Shown here piece after piece: positions 22,194 through 32,063 of a stretch of DNA of 64,000 bases; within the stretch, counting starts at the first letter, position 1; each line of letters begins with the position of its first letter. The position numbers and the translations under genes were made by a program. The notes below the pieces were generated by a model. That model was given only the letters and a program-made list of their open reading frames with translations, did no database searches and was not told where the DNA came from. Location of the stretch: assembly GCA_001599815.1 (NCBI GenBank), contig BCIA01000006.1, forward strand, positions 3,722,961 to 3,786,960, in the 5' to 3' direction. The stretch comes from Furcasterigmium furcatum. Taxonomy: Eukaryota; Ascomycota; Sordariomycetes; Glomerellales; Plectosphaerellaceae.

Positions 22194-22924
22194 GATGGGC
22201 AGAGGGACGTTTGTTGAGAGGGCGAGGTTGGCCGGGAGAGAGACACTGGATAGTGGGAGGACAAGATGCTCTCTTACATCTTACAGGTTTGTTATACCTT
22301 CTTTTGAGATTCTCTCTAGATGGGCCTGCATTCTCGGGTGCCTCGGGACCATCAAGATCAGACGGACGTCTGGTGAGGCCTCGCCGCTTCCCTATGGACG
22401 GGGGGAACCTAATCGCAACGGTAGAGGAGTGTGAAAGCTGCGATGTGCCGCAGAAGGGAACAACATTTCAACCGCCGAGCCGACTTTCCGGACGAACGTT
22501 TGCCTATTTCAATAGCCGTCATCGTAGCGTGTCCCTTTTGAGGACGAACTACTGAGAGCTTAAGCTTGGTCCCGGCGATCCGGTCTCGCCAGATCTAAGC
22601 CTAACGCACTTTGACCACGAGAGTTGGACCGCATGGTCGGGTCTGGGGATAGGCACAAAGAAACCGAGGAGCACGAGTCTGTCGACTGGGGTGTGAATGG
22701 CTGCAAGTTCCAGCGGCCGGGCGCTAAATAGGAGCCGCGCGCCGACCCTGCCACAAAGACTTGGCAGGGGAGTTTCCTGCTGCTAACGACACTACTCAGG
22801 CTAACCACCTTACTCTGCCGGACTACTCTTATGCTAGCCACATCGGAAGGCTGAATGCCGACGACGACATCAACTCACAGCACCAAGATCACCATCCCAG
22901 CCAGGCCTCTTCCAGCTACTAACA
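22194..22924. other. Intergenic, no gene recognised
   Basis: About 730 bp between the STIG1-like gene's start and the stop of the next minus-strand gene. Contains the STIG1-like promoter; nothing else is supported. Confidence 0.5.
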
Positions 22925-23803
22925 CTAGATGCTCTGAATCCACCACTGCCTGGGGAACTCCATCCCCCATCTCTCTAGGAGGCTCTTGAGCTCCTCCTCC
23001 GTCCCGGGTATAACATTCACGAAGATCCTCCCCTCGGCGCAGTCGCTCATACAGGGCTCGGAGTGGATAGCCCCGGAATCCCTCCCGACCTTGAAGACGG
23101 CACACTGTCCGGGATCCGCCGCCTCATAGCTGAACTGCGCCAGGGACGCGTCGAGCTCGTGCCGCACTTCGTCGGCGGCAGAGGCGCATCCCACGCACCG
23201 GATGGACAGACAGGTGTGGTCGGTGCTCGCGGCGCGGCGCGCGGCCTCCTGCTTCTTCCTCGCGGAGACCTGGTGGCGCATGGGGACGAACATGGTCGAT
23301 GGGCCGAGGAGGGCCGTGCATATCTTCCAGTTCGTCCCGGAGGCCATATCGCGCTTCCTCGTCTGGTTCTCCGACTTGACGCCGATGCGCGTGCCGGGGA
23401 GGACCCCGTCGTTGGTACTCGTGAAGAAGAGCTCGTCCGAATGCCATCGCGGGCGGTCGAACTCGTGCGTCGGCGTCGAGGCGCGCACGGTCAGGAGGTA
23501 GTGGTGCAGCCCCCTGCTGAGGAGAACGCTCTTGATGTATGCCAGGAACGGGACGAGCCTGCAGAGGAGGGGGCCCGTGAAGGTCTCTGCCGCGAAGTCG
23601 TAGAAGTTGGCCGGGAGGGACGACTCTGGGTCCTCCGACGCGGACGGGTCGATCAGTGGACCGCAGTAGCTCCAGAAGGCGTTGCCGTTGACGCTGAGTG
23701 CCGGGTGATGACGGTGAGACTGCGACTGTCCGTATCTCAGGAAAGCAAAGTCCTTGTCGAAGGCCTCCCTCGCCTCCGCCGATAGAGGGACGGCTTCCAT
23801 CAT
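22925..23803 (-). CDS. Uncharacterised protein, possible Fe(II)/2OG-type fold
   Basis: 292 residues in one exon from ATG 23803 (MMEAVPLSAEAREAF). No signal peptide or membrane helix. The sequence has the landmarks of a 2-oxoglutarate/Fe(II) dioxygenase-like jelly roll: an H-x-D pair at 121-123 in PRWHSDELFF, a GPST turn at ~167-170, a distal His at ~247 in GAIHSEP and an Arg at ~259 in RIFVNVIP. This resembles DUF1826-like fungal proteins, but identification is by motif spacing only and substrate is unknown. Four Cys (CLSIRCVGC and nearby) may be incidental. The long opposite-strand frame is a shadow. Confidence 0.7.
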   Translation of the reverse strand: MMEAVPLSAEAREAFDKDFAFLRYGQSQSHRHHPALSVNGNAFWSYCGPLIDPSASEDPESSLPANFYDFAAETFTGPLLCRLVPFLAYIKSVLLSRGLHHYLLTVRASTPTHEFDRPRWHSDELFFTSTNDGVLPGTRIGVKSENQTRKRDMASGTNWKICTALLGPSTMFVPMRHQVSARKKQEAARRAASTDHTCLSIRCVGCASAADEVRHELDASLAQFSYEAADPGQCAVFKVGRDSGAIHSEPCMSDCAEGRIFVNVIPGTEEELKSLLERWGMEFPRQWWIQSI

Positions 23804-24558
23804 GTCTGGGCTGTCTTCAGCCAGCGGCTTGGTTCTTTGGGAAAGGAAGAGGAACTGAAGCCTACTCGATCAACAGCAGCACTTCCTGGAGGCATTCAGT
23901 TCCCCGCCGGGCCCGGAGCAATCTCGAGCAGCCGAAAGCTTGCCCCTGATCCCTGTCATACACAGGCGGATGGGGCTAGATTCGGCGCTGCTGACCCCTG
24001 AATCCCCAAAACTTCCGAGCTTGGCATCCGGGAATACGGCATCTATTTTTGAGAGCTCTCGTTGTCTCTTGTCTCAGTGACAGTGCTGTCTCTTACCACC
24101 ATTCGAATATGAGCTTTGGGTGAGGGTGAGGGTCCTAGAGATGACTCTTCCTCTTAACATACCTCCAAACGGCGGGCATGGTGTGGCTTTGGTTGATGAT
24201 GGCCGGGTCTGATGCAGAGCTCTCCTGGACTTATTTCCTGGGATAAGACACTGCGTCAGTGCCACTCTCAAGCCCATGGTCCTCTTGACGAAGCACATCA
24301 TCATTCCTCAGTACAGATATATCTCTAGGCATATTGCCTCCATGCTGCGGTCCTCTCAGACACCGTCTCGCCAGCGCGATCCGACTGCCGCAGGACTCCT
24401 GTCAAAAGTACACGAGCACATGGAAGCCCGGTTACCCCGGTTACCGCCTTGGCTCCAGGGGGCTCGCAGTGCTTACAGTGTTCAGCCAGCTGCCCCCAAT
24501 CATCGGTGGAAGACTCACGTCCCGCAAACCACATGAACGGTTCACCGACGATCCCGCC
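23804..24558. promoter_or_regulatory. Divergent intergenic region
   Basis: About 755 bp between two head-to-head starts (minus-strand gene at 23803 and plus-strand F-box gene at 24559). The F-box frame is open upstream to ~24334 but lacks an ATG. No specific site is claimed. Confidence 0.4.
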
Positions 24559-26562
24559 ATGGCACGCTATCCCTTCGGTGGTCTACCCGCAGAGCTCCTC
24601 TTTGGAATTGTCCGGGACCCCAGCATCAGTCAAAGTGACTTGAAGGAGCTGCGACTGTCCAGCCGGGCGCTGGCAGATATCACCACCAGCCGCCTCTTCG
24701 AGCGCATCTGCATCTCCAAGACCTGGAGAGACCGCAGCGCTTTCTGCTCAATCGCCGCCACCCCGCACCTGGCGAAGGCCGTCCGCGCGATCGTCTGGTG
24801 TGAGCTAACCGAAGGACCCCTGGATCTTCTCGAGGATGAGCCCGAGACTGAACCGCGGGTTGAGCTGCAGCCCAACACCGAAGTGCGATTCTCACGAGGT
24901 TTTCGAGCCCTTCACTTCCCGAGCGACGAGAATGACGAGTTGCGTGAGCACATCTTTAAGAAAATCCAGTCCTCATTCTGGTGGCCCATCGTGGCCCCGG
25001 AACCAGACTCTGGCTCCTACGAGGAACTGATCGCGGCTCAGGTGGCTGCCCAGGAAACCTTCTTCCCAGAGTTCCTGGCCGCCATCAGAGCCATGCAGAA
25101 CCTCTCGCAGTTCGTCTCTGAGCCCATGGATCCCCTTCGGGTCCTGCACGAGCCGGATGGCGAATACTCCCTCACCGCGCAGCTACTCTACAGCACTACT
25201 AACTACTTCCGACCGCCTTCCACGGCGCCAAATCTTGGGCTTCGAGTCTTTCTTCTCCCTGCCATGGACAAGCTCGCCAGAGATCCGCCCGGGTCGCCGA
25301 GTCCTCGCATAACCCGCCTGCGAGCTGCCCAGGAAGGCTGGCCTCTGCAAAGGCCAAGACCATCGGGTAGTACTCCTAGTTCTCTTCGCCCTTTCGGTAA
25401 CCTCACCCATCTGGACCTCGAAATAGACCTTAACTGGTTTAGGTGGATGCAAGAGGATGGACAGCACTGGGCATCTCCATCCTGGCCTTGCTTGGAGCAT
25501 GCCACGCAGCTCACTCATCTGCGCTTGTCTCTCGACAGGGTGCCGACGGAGTATTACCTCAACTGTTTGCCTGTCTTCCCTCGTCTCGAGGCTCTGGCAA
25601 TAGAGCATTTCCCTTGTTCTCGCTCTTCGCTTTTGGCTTTCGTTGCCAAGCATGCAAAGACGCTTCGTCAGTTCCACCTCGACGCCGGCATGACTCTCGG
25701 TGACCTTCAGCACAAGATAGCGGAGGTTGCTCCCCGCGCTCGGATCTTTATCCACGAAGGAGACTCTCGACCAGATCTCGAGCCCGATGACGATGAACTC
25801 GAGGAATACAGCCCCTGGGCAGGATGGAACGGGCGAGCATACCCTGAAAACGGTCAGGCGAGGACGTCTCGTCCGCCACATGTCTCGCCCAAGTTCCTCC
25901 AGTGGTGGGAAGAGTCTGAGAGATGGGCCGTGTCGGGAGCCCAGGCCACCACGGAGGGCGATGCAGCGGAAGATTTTGTTGATGTCTCCATGACTGAGGA
26001 TGATGTGATGGGCGATTTCACCGCTGGTGAGCCCCGACTTCCTCTTGAAGACGATGACCGAGCGCTCTACGCCCGTGAACATGTGTCCTACCTCCGCAAC
26101 CGAGGGAAACTCCTGGCCAAGGACGGGACACCCGCGAAACCCGAGCCTCGATGGATGTTCGCGCGCAACCGCAGCGGCGACTTCTTCTATCGCCAGGCGC
26201 ACCCAGAGCTCGAGCAGGGCGGTTTCCCAACAGAGAATTGGGCATTCACCCACCGCAACGGCGAGACGACCTGGGGGCAAGACCCCCTCGAGTACTGGAG
26301 TGACTGGGAAGGCAGCGATGCCGGAGACGTCCAGGAGCCGAACCCTCACGGGTGGCAGCTCATGAGCGCCCTCAGGACCTGGGAGCCGGGTCAGGGCTGG
26401 CTGGAACTGAGGGATCGGCAGCGAGTTGGCGAAGGCATCCCATTAACCAAGAGCACGGCTGCTGCTGTGCACGATCTTAGTACGCAGGACAACCCGAATC
26501 ATTTCATACTGCATCAAGAGAAATGGGGAGTTGATAGCCGTCCGACAGGACGTCACGGGTAA
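24559..26562 (+). CDS. F-box-containing protein
   Basis: 667 residues, no intron, from ATG 24559 (MARYPFGGLPAELLFG). The N-terminus is an F-box (GGLPAELLFGIVRDPSISQSDLKELRLSSRALADITTSRLF broken at normal positions), the Skp1-binding element of SCF ubiquitin ligases. The middle (about 270-400) has leucine-rich segments (LTHLDLEIDL, LTHLRLSLDR) compatible with an irregular LRR substrate-binding region. The C-terminal third is acidic and Trp-rich with no known domain. Large, fast-evolving F-box proteins of this form are abundant in Pezizomycotina. Substrate unknown. Confidence 0.85.
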   Translation: MARYPFGGLPAELLFGIVRDPSISQSDLKELRLSSRALADITTSRLFERICISKTWRDRSAFCSIAATPHLAKAVRAIVWCELTEGPLDLLEDEPETEPRVELQPNTEVRFSRGFRALHFPSDENDELREHIFKKIQSSFWWPIVAPEPDSGSYEELIAAQVAAQETFFPEFLAAIRAMQNLSQFVSEPMDPLRVLHEPDGEYSLTAQLLYSTTNYFRPPSTAPNLGLRVFLLPAMDKLARDPPGSPSPRITRLRAAQEGWPLQRPRPSGSTPSSLRPFGNLTHLDLEIDLNWFRWMQEDGQHWASPSWPCLEHATQLTHLRLSLDRVPTEYYLNCLPVFPRLEALAIEHFPCSRSSLLAFVAKHAKTLRQFHLDAGMTLGDLQHKIAEVAPRARIFIHEGDSRPDLEPDDDELEEYSPWAGWNGRAYPENGQARTSRPPHVSPKFLQWWEESERWAVSGAQATTEGDAAEDFVDVSMTEDDVMGDFTAGEPRLPLEDDDRALYAREHVSYLRNRGKLLAKDGTPAKPEPRWMFARNRSGDFFYRQAHPELEQGGFPTENWAFTHRNGETTWGQDPLEYWSDWEGSDAGDVQEPNPHGWQLMSALRTWEPGQGWLELRDRQRVGEGIPLTKSTAAAVHDLSTQDNPNHFILHQEKWGVDSRPTGRHG

Positions 26563-26794
26563 GAGGTACGAGAGAAGCATGGAGAAGGATGAAGAGGGCA
26601 GGTGAGACTTGCTTGGCCGGTCACGCCGCAGAGACGCAGCTTCTTTCTTCTCCCGTCGGTCTCGCCAAGTGCGCCTCATCCTGTGCTGATATCTTCCTCT
26701 CGAGGTCCGGTCCAGGACGACAAGACCGCGCTCTACCAGCATTTTCACAACAACAGAATTCCTACGGCACTCGTATCCCAAGCTCTACGTCAAA

Positions 26795-27418
26795 ATGGCC
26801 TCCAGTGCGCGCGGCCCTCCGGGCCTCAATCGATACACCGCGGACGGCTTTCTGTATACAAATTACGGCAAACACTCTCGCCAGTTCTTCCCCGCCTTCA
26901 GCTCCTTCCACAGGTTCATCCCAAGGCGAAGCTTGATTTGCGAGGCCGAGAATGGCTTGGTCAGTCATCTTCAGAGGCACGAGCGCGACTCTCCGAAGTT
27001 TCCGACACTCGACCTAGCATCACTCGTCGTACAAATCCACGGGTTCCTCCACCAACGCGCTGACAACGGCACCGACCTGGCCTGCTGGGCCGTCTACTTT
27101 GCCAAACAATCACAGCACAACTGCTGCGGTGTCTTGGATGGAGAGCTTCCTCAGACAAGGAGGAGAGCCCAGTTCGAAGCACTGCGACGCGCCCTCGTCC
27201 ATGTGCAGACGGTTTTCCGTCTCCTGCCGCTCCACACGTTCAAGCGTGTCTACATCGTCTCCGACTTCGAGCCCTTGGTCACAGAAATGTCGGAGGAGAT
27301 CGATGGCTGGATTGCGGACCCTCCTCGGCAGCTTCCGGACAACTTTGAGCACCTAAAGTTCATCAACTCGCAGATGAGTCTACTCATGAACTTCCAGGTG
27401 GTCTGCAGGTTTTGGTAG
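26795..27418 (+). CDS. RNase H-like fold protein
   Basis: 207 residues in one exon from ATG 26795 (MASSARGPPG). The second half shows the RNase H-like order: a strand with HGFLHQRADNG, CWAVYF, a Gly turn (CGVLDGELP), the helix TRRRAQFEALRRAL with the expected Glu, and VYIVSDFEPLV with the expected Asp. The first catalytic Asp position appears to be His (IHGFL), so activity is doubtful. Similar proteins are widespread and usually uncharacterised in filamentous fungi. It lies 232 bp downstream of the F-box gene on the same strand. Confidence 0.7.
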   Translation: MASSARGPPGLNRYTADGFLYTNYGKHSRQFFPAFSSFHRFIPRRSLICEAENGLVSHLQRHERDSPKFPTLDLASLVVQIHGFLHQRADNGTDLACWAVYFAKQSQHNCCGVLDGELPQTRRRAQFEALRRALVHVQTVFRLLPLHTFKRVYIVSDFEPLVTEMSEEIDGWIADPPRQLPDNFEHLKFINSQMSLLMNFQVVCRFW

Positions 27419-28391
27419 GAACCTGACCGTGTCGATCATGCGAAGGTTCTAGCGAAAAGAGCTGCTTCTGCGCACCTGCATGACGAAGCATCCCGGCGCC
27501 TGAATTCAAGGCCGACCGAGCCCTGTGCTGGGGAACAAGGAGTGGGAGAGGGGGCAGCCGACGAGCCCTGTACTGGTGAAAAGGAAATGGGAGAGGCGGC
27601 ATCCGACGGAGGCAGCCGGTATTAGCCATAGAGAAGCAGTAGTTCTCATAATACAGTGACGAGTACCATTCCCTCACTTCCTCCCGTCCGGGCTCTGAGC
27701 ACCGCGTGATTCAATGACCAAGAGGCCCCGGCAGTACCCAGGTCGATGCCTTGGAACGAGGGACACGGAGCTGTTCTCACTGTAGGTCAATCAGCTTGCC
27801 GTACTGGCGGAGGAGCAAGCAAAAGATGAATACAGTGGTTGTGCACTCGAGAGAGTAGCTGAGCTGCCACTGTCCGGATCCTTGTGAAGGTGAGCTGTCT
27901 TCTAGGAACAAGCAGTTCGAGGAACAAAGAAGCTGAGCAAGCCGGGGCCTGAGAAAGTAGGCAGTTGAGCTTGATAGAAGTGGCTGCGCAGGACAAAGGA
28001 GGCTCTGTGTTGAACACTTCCCTGGTGAACGTCAGATCACAAAGCTGCAGCAACATCGACTGGTCTGCTCAGTCATTCCAGCCGGCTCCAGTGATGTTGT
28101 GTGGTCCCAAAGCAACTGGGATGCCCTCTCACGGATTCATTCAAATATTGAGGCCGCGGCCGGCCTGGAGTCCGCCACTGTTGGTGAAGAGGCGGCGACA
28201 CTCGAGGGCACTTGGTGAATCTGCAGGTTGAATCACTTCCTGCGCGTCATCCTCTGGTAGGCTGCACAATATCTTCTCTCGTGGTTTCTCCGCTCTCGTG
28301 TCTCCCACGACTTGACGTCGCGGCGGTCACAACAGAGTACAAGAGGAGACCACCAACCAGCGAAGAACTCCTGGACGCTTCGATTACCGAA
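27419..28391. other. Intergenic, no gene recognised
   Basis: About 970 bp. The next gene's frame is open back to ~28212 but without an ATG before 28392. A ~50-bp near-repeat occurs around 27517-27600 (ccgagccctgtgctggggaa / cgagccctgtactggtgaaa). Confidence 0.45.
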
Positions 28392-29555
28392 ATGACCAGG
28401 TACATGTTGTACGGAGTGCCCGTCATGGACTACTCCCCTCCCAACTCGCAGCCTCTTCGCCCCGAGGACGATGCTGGTTCGTCGCCTGTCGCCCGTCCGT
28501 CGACTTCTCGCAGGAATCGTGTGCGAAGGCGAGCCCTGAACCTCCCGTTTCCGGAAGACGGAGTCCATCGCGTAAGGAACCCTCAGAGTTCTGAGTCTGA
28601 CTCCATCACTTACCAGATGCAGGCCGACGCTGCCGTCTTCGGCTTCTTCTTCAACGGCGTCCGGCTCGGAAACGACGCCCTGGACACTGTCCTGAACTCG
28701 AGCTCTCTCCCTCGCCGCCGAGCCTATCGGACAACAAGCTCTGTATACACTCCTGAGAGGCAGCATAACAGGTTCTACCCAGACGGTCTGAGCGGCGAAG
28801 CTCGTATCGAAGCTATTTTTGCGGCGTACAGGGATCGCGGGGATGGACAGCCCGTCCCTGCCCACACGAGCTCTTTGCCTGTGCCCGAGACCATGGAGGG
28901 ATACCGACGACACTTTCAGGTTGACTCCATCAGGGGTGAAGCAAGCTCGGTGCCAGCCCGCAGGCGGGAAGATATCATCTGGATGATCAGGGTCAGGGGC
29001 GGCGGAAGAGAACTCGAGGGCGAGAAGGTCGCTGAAATGTCTTTGACGCCAGGTAAGAGACCCATCTCTCCGCTGCCGTCGCCGACTTTGTCCTCCAACA
29101 ACTCGAGAGTGCATCAATGGCTAGACAATGCCAGGATACTAGTTCTCTCCTCCTGGATCGTTCTGACAACTTCCAGAGTAGGACTCTCGGGGTCAGCATT
29201 CATCGAGATTCAGACCAGGTCAGATGCTCCCCATCGCCGGAGCAAGTCTGCGAGTTTCAGGGCCTCCTCCCTCTTCGACAAGTCTGTGTCCGCAGTCAAC
29301 GGGATTCGCAAGTCCTTCTCGTTGCCCCTTTCCGGAATCCCGAGAAGGCTCAGCACGGCGTTCTCCCGTCGCAGCAGCAGCAGGATCAGCGAAGACCACG
29401 AGGACCTGTCCGACTGCGCCAGCACGGTCAGCTCCGTGGCTGAGATCTTTCAACCATCCCGTTGGAGCATGAGCTCGTCCGACTTCAGCCCGACTTCGCA
29501 AAAGAGGTGGACCTGGGGTTCCATGAGTCGGGGATCCGCGAGCCCCCGAGAGTGA
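28392..29555 (+). CDS. Hypothetical Ser/Arg-rich protein
   Basis: Open frame from ATG 28392 (MTRYMLYGVPVMDYSPP) to TGA 29555, 387 residues. It is polar, Ser/Arg/Pro-rich and mostly predicted disordered, with a basic SRRNRVRRR stretch near the N-terminus and a Ser-rich C-terminus (SRRSSSRISEDHEDLSD). No known domain, signal peptide or membrane helix. A hydrophobic patch at ~250-275 (ARILVLSSWIVLTTS) may be intronic sequence read through, so an unrecognised intron near 29050-29180 is possible. Treated as a probable lineage-specific gene. Confidence 0.45.
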   Translation: MTRYMLYGVPVMDYSPPNSQPLRPEDDAGSSPVARPSTSRRNRVRRRALNLPFPEDGVHRVRNPQSSESDSITYQMQADAAVFGFFFNGVRLGNDALDTVLNSSSLPRRRAYRTTSSVYTPERQHNRFYPDGLSGEARIEAIFAAYRDRGDGQPVPAHTSSLPVPETMEGYRRHFQVDSIRGEASSVPARRREDIIWMIRVRGGGRELEGEKVAEMSLTPGKRPISPLPSPTLSSNNSRVHQWLDNARILVLSSWIVLTTSRVGLSGSAFIEIQTRSDAPHRRSKSASFRASSLFDKSVSAVNGIRKSFSLPLSGIPRRLSTAFSRRSSSRISEDHEDLSDCASTVSSVAEIFQPSRWSMSSSDFSPTSQKRWTWGSMSRGSASPRE

Positions 29556-29843
29556 GGTGCCGGTTTGGAAAGCATAGCTGGTCTACTATAGTAGAGGAGG
29601 GGATATCCCCTAGGAATTAATGGATCTGGATTGAGAAAAGTGTTTCCCCACGTGCACGCGCGCGTAAATCGAAGGTGACGTGAAAACCGTAGAAATCGTA
29701 TCTCATTATTCCTCAATGCTGATGCCCGTAACGACTCCGTCCCGGACCGGCGTGGAGCCGCTGGTCTCGTCCAGTCTCGAAAGTAACGCCGTAAACCCCT
29801 TCCGCGACGCCCCAAGCCCCGTGGTATCTGCGCCCGCTTCCTC
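29556..29843. other. Intergenic between convergent genes
   Basis: About 290 bp holding the 3' flanks of the hypothetical plus-strand gene and of the E2 gene. No other content recognised. Confidence 0.5.
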
Positions 29844-30541
29844 TCAGGCCTCCCCCATGGACTCCTGGCTCTCCCTCACGCAGACTCTGGCCCGTTTTCT
29901 AAACTCCTTCTGGTCCTCTCTCAGGAGGCGGCCGGCCTCGACGTTGGCGGGGGACTCGTGGTTTGGGCTGTGGAAGAGGCTCAGGACGCTGATGAGAATG
30001 GCCTCCGGCGAGCGGGAGGGGTTCCAGCGCTCGGAGGCATCCTCGTAGCCATGAGGGTCATCTCCGGCCGGGTGGAGGATCGATATGCACAGCTTGCCGT
30101 CCGGGTAGACGTTTGGGTGGAATGGAATGGGCCGGAGGAAGGTCAGGGAGGGCGGAGAGGTGGGAAAGTCATGCGTGAAGGACAGCCGGGCGCGGAAGAA
30201 GCCGCCTGGAAGTAAAAGAGTCAGCCATGGTGTTGTTTCAGGGAGGGGATGCCTGTGTATCGCGAGAGGTGGTTCCCCGGGTGTGGCACACGAGCACCTG
30301 CTGCTGTGGGAAGCAACACCAGCTCGCTGCCAGGACTGATTTGGGGAGCACGAGGGAGACACTCACCGCCGTAGTACTTGATGTCGTCGTCAATCATGAA
30401 CATGACCTCCCACTCGAAGATGTTGTCGTTGACCAGGCCGCAGGAGACGCCTTGCATGTCCTTGGATGCCGGGCCCTTGGTAACATCTTTGAAGTGGCGG
30501 CTGAGCAGCAAGCTCGCGCGAGTCTGCACCGGTGCCGTCAT
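29844..30541 (-). CDS. Ubiquitin-conjugating enzyme E2, Ubc7/UBE2G-like
   Basis: Two exons, 30541-30367 and 30205-29844, encode 178 residues; the intron is 161 bp, long for this window. The UBC fold is clear: PPSLTFLRPIPFHPNVYPDG, the HPN triad at 88-90 and active-site Cys 98 (GKLCISIL). The active site is followed by the acidic-loop insertion HPAGDDPHGYEDASERWNPSRS, diagnostic of the Ubc7/UBE2G (and Cdc34-related) class, and then SPANVEAGRLLRED. Ubc7-type enzymes work with ER-associated and other ligases to build Lys48-linked chains. The N-terminus (MTAPVQTRASLLLSRHF) is atypical for canonical Ubc7, so it could be a divergent member. Confidence 0.88.
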
Positions 30542-30972
30542 GGTTTGGAGGCGGGTTGGAGTAGTCTGGAGCAGTCCTGGACAGGATTGAGGATTGATTT
30601 GAAATTGGTCGGCACCAGAGGCTTGCAGGGGCCACTGCCAGTTTGTCAATCGCGTCAATGTTGGTTGTTTGTCGTCGGAGTGGCTGGGAGGGCGGGCGTT
30701 TGGTGGGGTTCGAACGGCTGATCGCTTCCATCACGCTCAGGGTGCATTATGGTGGACCGCGGGGTCTTCCAGGGAGGTGCTTCACCGAGGTTCACCGTCC
30801 AGCCAGTCAGATCGAAGCTCCCCGAGGTGGTTCAGTCAGGTCCGCCCAAGATGTGATGCGCATTTCCATATGGCCAGTCAGTACTCCTGATTATATACCC
30901 AAATCAGCCCCAAACGCCGTATCATGCAATCTGAACCCAAGGGTATCATTTCCACGCTCATGAGCCACGCCC
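30542..30972. promoter_or_regulatory. Intergenic upstream of the E2 gene
   Basis: About 430 bp between the stop of snu23 and the E2 start (tandem minus-strand genes). Promoter region by position; no defined motif. Confidence 0.4.
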
Positions 30973-31683
30973 TCATTTCTTCTTGGAGGTCCCAAAACCC
31001 GTGATGCCCATCGCAGCCATCATGTCGTCCTCGTCGTGCTCGCCCTCGATCCTCACGTCCTCGCCGTACGCCGTCCTCGCTTTCTCCGCCTCTTCCCTGG
31101 CCGTTCGTTTCCTCTCCTCGGCCTCTCTCCTCTTCTTCCTCCGCTCTTCGGCCTCCCGCGCATCCTCCTCCTTCCGCAGCTCCAGCCTCTCCTGCAGACT
31201 GGTCGCCTTCTGCTTCTCCAGCTCCTCCTTCTCGTCCCACCAGTAGTCGATCCTCTGCCGAACCTCCTCTGCCGTCGCCCTCTTCACCTCCATCTTCTGC
31301 CCGCTCGCCGCCAGATGCTGCGGTGTGTTGATGTGCTCCACGAACTGCTTGTTGTCCTTGAACGTCATGTCGCACGCCTCGCAGTAGAAGCCGGCCGAGC
31401 GCCCGCGCTTCCCCTGTCCCGCGCCGCCCACGATGAGCTGCGTCTTGCCCACCATGGACGACACGTCCAGCGCCGCCCGTCGTGCCGTCGTCATCTCCTC
31501 GTTGCCCGTCAGCGGCTTGTAGTACTTCTTGCCCGCCAGCTTCGCCTCGTACCGCGCCTTGGCCTCCTCGCGCTCCGAGGCCTCGCGCTTCTTCGCCTTC
31601 TCGGCATACTCGTCCAGGTCCCATGTTTTGCGGAAGTCGGTGTCGCCCGCAGGTGCGCCGTAGGCGCTCTTCTTGTCGGCCAT
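30973..31683 (-). CDS. snu23: U4/U6.U5 tri-snRNP protein Snu23/ZMAT2
   Basis: 236 residues, no intron, ATG 31683 (MADKKSAYGAP). Spliceosomal factor of the B complex, nuclear. Family features in order: the conserved N-terminal FRKTWDLDEYAEKAKKRE segment, a U1-type C2H2 finger with Cys101, Cys104, His117 and His123 (FYCEACDMTFKDNKQFVEHI), the RATAEEVRQRIDYWWDEKEE motif, and a long charged coiled-coil tail ending GITGFGTSKKK. Length and motif order match ZMAT2/Snu23 across eukaryotes. It is head-to-head with DPH5 over ~380 bp, so the two may share a bidirectional promoter. Confidence 0.95.
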   Translation of the reverse strand: MADKKSAYGAPAGDTDFRKTWDLDEYAEKAKKREASEREEAKARYEAKLAGKKYYKPLTGNEEMTTARRAALDVSSMVGKTQLIVGGAGQGKRGRSAGFYCEACDMTFKDNKQFVEHINTPQHLAASGQKMEVKRATAEEVRQRIDYWWDEKEELEKQKATSLQERLELRKEEDAREAEERRKKRREAEERKRTAREEAEKARTAYGEDVRIEGEHDEDDMMAAMGITGFGTSKKK

Positions 31684-32063
31684 GGTGGCGGGAGAGGAGG
31701 GTGTGGTGTCGTGTTGAGCAGTGATGCAGCAGTGTCTGGAGGAGTTGCACCGTTCGCAGTTTGGTTTGTACTGTCGGAGATGATGTTCGGGAGCGAGGTG
31801 TCAATAACGCGATGCTCGCATTGAACTGGAGAAATCTGGCCGACGATCTGGAGCTTGGCCTGGAAAGGTCTTGGTGGTGACAGGGATGAAGAGCTTGGAT
31901 GCTTGGGTGGTTGGCAGGTGGGGCAAAAACGGTCGGTGCCGATTTTACCCCTCCAAAACGTCCAGCTGGAGTCAGAGACGGTGGAAATACCCCGCCAAAA
32001 TTAATTTCGGTCGCGACAACTTCACCTGTCAAACCAGCCGCTCACTCACCAATCCCGCCCACC
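31684..32063. promoter_or_regulatory. Bidirectional promoter snu23/DPH5
   Basis: 380 bp between divergent housekeeping starts. No single consensus site is claimed; bidirectional function is inferred from layout. Confidence 0.5.

Noticed and set aside
25183..26349. 388-codon minus-strand ORF
   Set aside because: Antisense to the F-box gene; no ATG-supported domain.
28233..29117. 294-codon minus-strand ORF
   Set aside because: Antisense to the hypothetical plus-strand gene; neither is certain, but the plus frame has the better composition.
30700..30725. ggttcgaac, resembling a tRNA T-loop
   Set aside because: Flanking bases do not form a T-stem and no acceptor or anticodon arms fit.
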